A stretch of 44,435 bases of DNA from Planctomycetota bacterium (GTDB taxonomy: Bacteria; Planctomycetota; UBA1135; GCA-002686595), in assembly GCA_002720975.1 (NCBI GenBank), contig PBIX01000073.1, positions 1-44,435 on the forward strand, read 5' to 3'. This document shows positions 40,685-44,435 of the stretch, in pieces. The first letter of the stretch is position 1, and every line of letters begins with the position of its first letter. The notes beneath the pieces were generated by a model that worked only from the letters and a program-made list of their open reading frames with translations, ran no database searches and was not told where the DNA came from. The position numbers were made by a program, and so were the translations under genes.

Positions 40685-41782
40685 CGCCGACTCTTCAGGT
40701 AGGCCTCGATGAAGGGGTCGATCTCCCCATCCAACACCGCCTGCACGTTGCCGTTGTCCACGTTGGTGCGATGGTCTTTCACCATCTGGTAGGGATTGAG
40801 CACGTAGGAGCGGATCTGGCTACCCCAGGCGATTTCCCCCTTCTCCCCATAGAGCTTGGCCATTTCCGCGTCGCGCTTGCTCTCCTCCAGGGCGATCAGC
40901 TTGGCCTGGAGGAGCTTTAGGGCTGTAGCTCTGTTCTTGTGCTGGCTGCGTTCATTCTGACAGCGCACTACAACGCCTGTGGGAATGTGGGTCATGCGCA
41001 CGGCGGACTCAGTCTTGTTCACGTGCTGGCCGCCAGCTCCGCCGGCTCGCATGGTATCGACCTTCAGGTCCACGTCTTTGATTTCGATTTGGATACTGTC
41101 GTCCAGTTCGGGTGTTACGTCCACCGAGGCAAAGGCCGTTTGCCTCCTGGCCTGAGCATCAAACGGACTGATGCGTACGAGACGGTGCACGCCGGATTCG
41201 GCTTTCAGATAGCCGAAGGCAAAAGGGCCACTGATGCGCAGCGTCGCGTGCCGGATTCCGCCCTGGGTCTCCTCCTGCACCTCAATGCCCTCCACGTCGA
41301 ATTCGCGCGCCTCCCCCCAACGCGTGTACATCCGCATCAGCATGGCTGCCCAGTCGCAGGCATCAATTCCGCCCGCTCCCGCACTTACTTGCAGGAATGC
41401 CCCAGCGCGATCGTTGGGCCCTCCAAGCATGACCTGGAATTCGAGTTTCTCGACCAGCGTCAGCGCCGCATGGAGGGCCGCCTTGATGTCGTCGAGCACC
41501 TCGTCCTCGCCCGCTTCCGCACCCATCTCCGCGAGAACATCCACCTCTTCCAGGTGGCCTTCAAGCTCTCGGATGGGGTCCACGACTGCGCGGGCCACCT
41601 TCATCTCTGCTACAAGAGCCTGACCTTTGGCTGGATCGTTCCAGAAATCCGGATCGTTTTGAGCCTCTTCAATCTCCTCGAAGCGGGCTAGGTGCTTGGG
41701 GTAGTCAAAGACTCTCCTGCAGTTGGTTGAACCGACTGCGGAGCTCCTTGGCGATATCCAGCTGATCTTCTAGGGCACCCAT
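40681..41782 (-). CDS. prfB: Peptide chain release factor 2 (programmed +1 frameshift)
   Basis: Release factor 2 ends translation at UGA and UAA. The gene is split into two frames. Zero frame runs from ATG 41782 through 25 codons to a UGA (41707-41705); the +1 frame then continues from GAC at 41706 to the stop at 40681, giving 366 aa. The shift site is CAG GAG AGT CTT TGA C, with AGGAG three bases before CTT, matching the known bacterial RF2 autoregulatory site. In the second part, the GGQ loop (RAGGAGGQHVNKTESA) and the SPF stop-codon reader (RISPFDAQARRQ) are present. TAGAAT lies eight bases before the ATG, with no Shine-Dalgarno sequence, suggesting a leaderless mRNA. Confidence 0.96.
41704..41718 (-). 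promoter_or_regulatory. prfB: RF2 programmed frameshift site
   Basis: On the minus strand AGGAG (41718-41714), three bases, CTT (41710-41708), TGA (41707-41705), C. A shortage of RF2 lets the ribosome pause at UGA and slip +1 on CTT-T, restoring the full protein. The stop is codon 26, the same place as in Escherichia coli. Confidence 0.95.
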
Positions 41783-41790
41783 GGCTGGTG

Positions 41791-41796
41791 ATTCTA
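41791..41796 (-). promoter_or_regulatory. -10-like TAGAAT for prfB
   Basis: TAGAAT on the minus strand ends eight bases before the prfB ATG (context GCTAGAAT). The predicted first transcribed base is one or two bases from the start codon. No clear -35. Confidence 0.4.
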
Positions 41797-41832
41797 GCGG
41801 GCGGAGCTTGGCAGGGAAGTCCCCACATCACC

Positions 41833-41861
41833 TTGCTTGCAAATCGGTGGCGGGATACAAG
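41833..41861 (+). promoter_or_regulatory. Weak promoter for sfsA
   Basis: TTGCTT (41833-41838), 17 bases, TACAAG (41856-41861). The GTG start is seven bases beyond, so the transcript would be leaderless. The hexamers are poor matches (4 of 6), so this is tentative. Confidence 0.28.
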
Positions 41862-41868
41862 TCCGAGC

Positions 41869-42567
41869 GTGCAGATCGAATTACCCACGATTGAGGGTCT
41901 CTTGGTGCGGCGCTACAAGCGCTTCCTGACAGACGTCAAAGGGCCCGATGGCGAGATTCTTGTGGCCCATTGTCCCAATACCGGCTCCCTCAAGGGTTGT
42001 CTGGAGGAGGGTGCGCGGGTTGTCCTGCGCGACAGCCAGGACGCGAAGCGCAAGCTGCGCTACACGTTTCAGAGCATCGAGGTGAACGGCTCATGGGTAA
42101 ACGTCGACACGGGCCTACCCAATGCCCTGGTAACCGAGGCCATCCAGAACGGGCTGATTGAGGGCCTGACCGACTATGACTCGGTGCGCCGTGAGGTGAA
42201 GTACGGCAAGGCTTCACGCATCGATGTCCTGCTGGAGCGGGACAACGGGGAGCGCTGCTACGTCGAGGTGAAGAGCACGACCATGGCGGAGGGCTCACAG
42301 GCACGGTTTCCCGATGCGGTCACCACCAGGGGACTCAAGCACCTGCATGAATTGCGCGACATGGTGCACGAGGGACATCGGGCCGTGATCTTCTTTTGTG
42401 TCTCACGCAGTGACGTCACCACATTTGCACCTGCAGACGACATCGATCCGGCCTACGGCAAGGCTCTGCGAGAAGTGGTTGCAGAGGGAGTGGAGGCCAT
42501 GGCCTGGTCCACGCATGTAGAACCGCGCAGCTTCACTCTCCTCAAGCCCCTGGCGATCGAACTCTGA
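41869..42567 (+). CDS. sfsA: SfsA family DNA/sugar-response protein
   Basis: A 232-aa protein of the SfsA family, named for sugar fermentation stimulation and containing a nuclease-like fold with an OB-like N-terminus. Family blocks are EGLLVRRYKRFLTDV, VAHCPNTGSLKGCLE, DTGLPNALV, SRIDVLLE, CYVEVKSTTM and FPDAVTTRGLKHLHEL. The acidic E-x-K of VEVKS with the earlier Asp is the nuclease-like site. Its cellular role is uncertain. The GTG at 41869 is chosen because the family starts just there; the frame extends to an ATG at 41788 with unrelated residues. It is divergent from prfB. Confidence 0.92.
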   Translation: MQIELPTIEGLLVRRYKRFLTDVKGPDGEILVAHCPNTGSLKGCLEEGARVVLRDSQDAKRKLRYTFQSIEVNGSWVNVDTGLPNALVTEAIQNGLIEGLTDYDSVRREVKYGKASRIDVLLERDNGERCYVEVKSTTMAEGSQARFPDAVTTRGLKHLHELRDMVHEGHRAVIFFCVSRSDVTTFAPADDIDPAYGKALREVVAEGVEAMAWSTHVEPRSFTLLKPLAIEL

Positions 42568-42576
42568 GGGTTCCGG

Positions 42577-43668
42577 CTACAGCGAGACGTAGGTCTCGCC
42601 CTCTCCCTCGCCCACCGGATACTGCGGCCCGCCGGGACCACCGACGGCTCGCCACGGATCCGGTTGTTGTGCCGGTCGGTGCACGATTTCCTGACTGACC
42701 TTCACACTCGCGTGGTAACGCGCGCCACGTAGGATCTCGCGCACCATCAGGCCCACTAGGCCAACCACAAGCATGGCAATAACAACCCCCTGTGAGGGGC
42801 TGCCTTCGAGCACACCCTCGAGGCTCCGGGTCACCCAACCCAACAGCAGGGTCACCAAGACCAGCTCCACAAGGAAGATCGACATCAGGGGGCGCAGCGT
42901 CTTGATCGGATGGAACAGGATGGCAAAGCCCGTCAGGAAGCCCGCCTTGAGCACGGATGATCCATCAAGGAGCGCCATCCGCGTTCGTGCGAAAGTGCCC
43001 CATGCCAGGATCAGGGCGAAGCCGGCCGCGTGACAACCATCGCGGAGCCACTCCAGGCGACGCATTCCCCACTCCGAATCCAGGTTCTCGAGGTTCTTCC
43101 AGTCCGATTCCGGCACACCAGAGAGCATGCCCAAGACGTACTTGTCCCACAGGTCCCCGTAGATCAGTTTCTTCCAGAGCGCCAGGAGCACCGCTGACAG
43201 CAGCAGCAAGCGCAGGAAGCGCCAGAAGTAGCGCGCGCCCCCCAGGAAGAACCTGCGCAGGGCATGGCCGTGGGTGCGCTCCAAGATGACCTGCAACCAC
43301 CCCCCCGCAGCGAACACACCCAGCAAGAGGGCAGTGAATGCCAAGACTGCACCCAGATTGGCCGTAGCCTTGTTCAGGTTGGACAGCCCTTCAGCGTGGT
43401 CGTTGGTAAAACTAGCGGTAAGTGAGTACGCGATGTCGTCCCAGGCAAAACCGTCTCCGGCTTCACTTGCGACATCGGGCTGGTAGCGATGGGCCACGGC
43501 ATCCCTGAACCAGGTGTTCCACACCACGCCCACAGGCAATGCGGTGAGCGCGATCAGGCTCCAGGTAATGAGCCACAGGGGAGGACGCTCCGCGACCTTG
43601 CGAATGGAGCGCAAGAACAGAAGGGGCCCTGTGGGAACCGGCTCGTCAGTCAAGTAGGTGCGCGCCAT
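42577..43668 (-). CDS. Polytopic membrane protein of unknown function
   Basis: A 363-aa protein with an N-terminal cytoplasmic stretch, about six membrane helices (first about 30-50, then about 105-125, 150-170, 215-235, 255-285 and 295-315) and a Pro/Gly-rich C-terminal tail. The block GWLQVILERTHGHALRRFFLGGARYFWRFLRL contains a run of aromatic and basic residues at the membrane face. I do not recognise the family. It follows the M1-type peptidase gene by two bases (TGATCATG), so the two are surely one transcript. Confidence 0.75.
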   Translation of the reverse strand: MARTYLTDEPVPTGPLLFLRSIRKVAERPPLWLITWSLIALTALPVGVVWNTWFRDAVAHRYQPDVASEAGDGFAWDDIAYSLTASFTNDHAEGLSNLNKATANLGAVLAFTALLLGVFAAGGWLQVILERTHGHALRRFFLGGARYFWRFLRLLLLSAVLLALWKKLIYGDLWDKYVLGMLSGVPESDWKNLENLDSEWGMRRLEWLRDGCHAAGFALILAWGTFARTRMALLDGSSVLKAGFLTGFAILFHPIKTLRPLMSIFLVELVLVTLLLGWVTRSLEGVLEGSPSQGVVIAMLVVGLVGLMVREILRGARYHASVKVSQEIVHRPAQQPDPWRAVGGPGGPQYPVGEGEGETYVSL

Positions 43669-43670
43669 GA

Positions 43671-44435
43671 TCAACCCCCCAGGGATGAATACCAGTGCAG
43701 GAGGTGGGCGTACTGGGTGAATACGCGCTCGGACCATCGCAGCGGCGCCACCAAGTCCTTGCCGGCATACCACTGATTGTCAGCCATGTTCCCGTCGAGA
43801 TAGTAGCGACGCGCAGGATCGATCAGGACGCGGTCGATTTTCTTGGGGCCCGGCTCAAGGGGCAGACGCCACCAGGTGGTCGCCTCCTGGGCCTCCCTGG
43901 TCCACTCGAATGGTCTGGTGGTCCCGTCGGTGAACCGAACCTCAATCTCCACCGGCAAGCGAAGGGTCCCCTTACGGGAAACAACGACGTCGTAGACCCA
44001 GTCCAGCGGGGGCTCCGCGGGCTCCTCCTCAGGAGTGGCCGATTTTGGTGAATTAGATCCGGCCTCGGGCTCCGGCTCAGGTGCTGGGTCGGGCTTGGGA
44101 CTCTCCGGCACCTCGACCTTCGCAAAGCCCTGGGCGCCGAGCACCAGCCCTTTCAAGGCAGGCGTGCGACTCTGCTGAACGTCGACGCTCCAATCGACTG
44201 TTGCCGTGCTCTCGAACAGATCGGCGAAGTACCAGTCCACGTCTTCGCCCGAGCCCTCATTGAAGGCCGCGTAGAAGTCCTCTGGGTAGGGATGCCGATA
44301 GCGCCACTGCGCGGAGTAGTGCCTCATGCCCGCCAGGAAGGCCTTGTCTCCCACAATCGCCTGGAGGGAGCGCAGAACCACTGCAGGCCGGGGGTAGCTG
44401 TTTGTGCGGTAGCTATTGCGGTCGCGGTATTCCCA
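43671..44435 (-). CDS. C-terminal part of an M1-family peptidase-like protein (cut by window edge)
   Basis: The frame is open to the right edge of the window, so only the last 254 residues are seen. RTNSYPRPAVVLRSLQAIVG followed by FLAGMRHYSAQWRYRHPYPEDFYAAF is the helix set after the active site of gluzincin M1 aminopeptidases. The catalytic HExxH block would lie outside the window. A Pro/Glu-rich linker (PAPEPEPEAG and following) interrupts the C-terminal part, which continues with a beta-like domain ending in YYLDGNMADNQWYAG. The role, probably peptide trimming in the envelope, is inferred from the family. The next gene encodes a polytopic membrane protein and may be a partner. Confidence 0.78.
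   Translation of the reverse strand, partial: WEYRDRNSYRTNSYPRPAVVLRSLQAIVGDKAFLAGMRHYSAQWRYRHPYPEDFYAAFNEGSGEDVDWYFADLFESTATVDWSVDVQQSRTPALKGLVLGAQGFAKVEVPESPKPDPAPEPEPEAGSNSPKSATPEEEPAEPPLDWVYDVVVSRKGTLRLPVEIEVRFTDGTTRPFEWTREAQEATTWWRLPLEPGPKKIDRVLIDPARRYYLDGNMADNQWYAGKDLVAPLRWSERVFTQYAHLLHWYSSLGG

Noticed and set aside
40681-41604. prfB as a truncated or broken gene
   Set aside because: The missing N-terminus is encoded in the neighbouring frame and joined by a canonical shift site, so the gene is intact.
41688-41888. 66-codon minus-strand frame over the prfB start
   Set aside because: It is in the third frame, not the one that reads MGALEDQLDIAKEL, and has no protein character.
1-44435. 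Mobile elements, CRISPR arrays, tRNA or rRNA genes
   Set aside because: No transposase, integrase, direct-repeat array or cloverleaf was found by reading both strands; I cannot exclude a degenerate tRNA without a covariance search.

Overview
This is a GC-rich bacterial chromosomal window with dense gene packing. It has about 36 credible protein genes plus one possible gene tip at the left edge. I saw no rRNA, tRNA, insertion sequence, integrase or CRISPR array. The lineage cannot be fixed from the sequence alone. The mix suggests a free-living Gram-negative bacterium of a planctomycete-like type (moderate confidence; Acidobacteria or Myxococcota are alternatives): sulfatases, a YfbK-type VWA protein joined to an anti-sigma-like region, paired SPFH proteins, an exported DUF255 protein, ECF sigma factors, many GTG/TTG starts and few Shine-Dalgarno sequences.

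Layout. 0-3 kb (minus strand): a VTC-type polyphosphate polymerase, a DUF4956 membrane protein and a HlyD-type adaptor, translationally coupled. 3.2-6.3 kb: class IV aminotransferase, DUF423 membrane protein, secreted PHB-depolymerase-like esterase. 6.3-9.8 kb (minus): an ECF sigma factor coupled to a large protein joining an anti-sigma-like N-terminus, a membrane segment and a YfbK-type VWA domain. 10-15.7 kb: two divergent sulfatases (one lacking most catalytic residues), a GT-C-type membrane glycosyltransferase and an arylsulfotransferase-like lipoprotein, closed by a strong convergent hairpin. 15.8-18 kb: two SPFH (band 7) proteins. 18.2-20.3 kb: a ureohydrolase and a Ca/Na exchanger. 20.4-25 kb: an operon of a class-I amidotransferase (PuuD family), an unknown bitopic membrane protein, aroB and a polytopic membrane protein. 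25.1-28.4 kb: carB.

28.4-32.2 kb (minus) is the most unusual block. It is a five-gene, almost gapless operon of ECF sigma factor, zinc anti-sigma factor, Spy/CpxP-like periplasmic protein, a PilM-PilN-like fusion and a PilO/GspM-like protein. A very good ECF-type promoter (GGAAT-N16-CGTC) lies directly before the sigma gene, which suggests an autoregulated envelope-stress circuit controlling a pilus/secretion-platform-like inner-membrane complex.

32.2-44.4 kb is mostly housekeeping: ribBA, a membrane-anchored trypsin-like protease, purH, an AlbA_2/winged-helix regulator, an exported DUF255 protein, an unknown exported protein, prfB with its programmed +1 frameshift, sfsA, a polytopic membrane protein and the C-terminal part of an M1-type peptidase cut by the window edge.

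Several genes without a Shine-Dalgarno sequence have a -10-like hexamer 6-10 nt before the start codon. This suggests leaderless transcripts are common in this organism.
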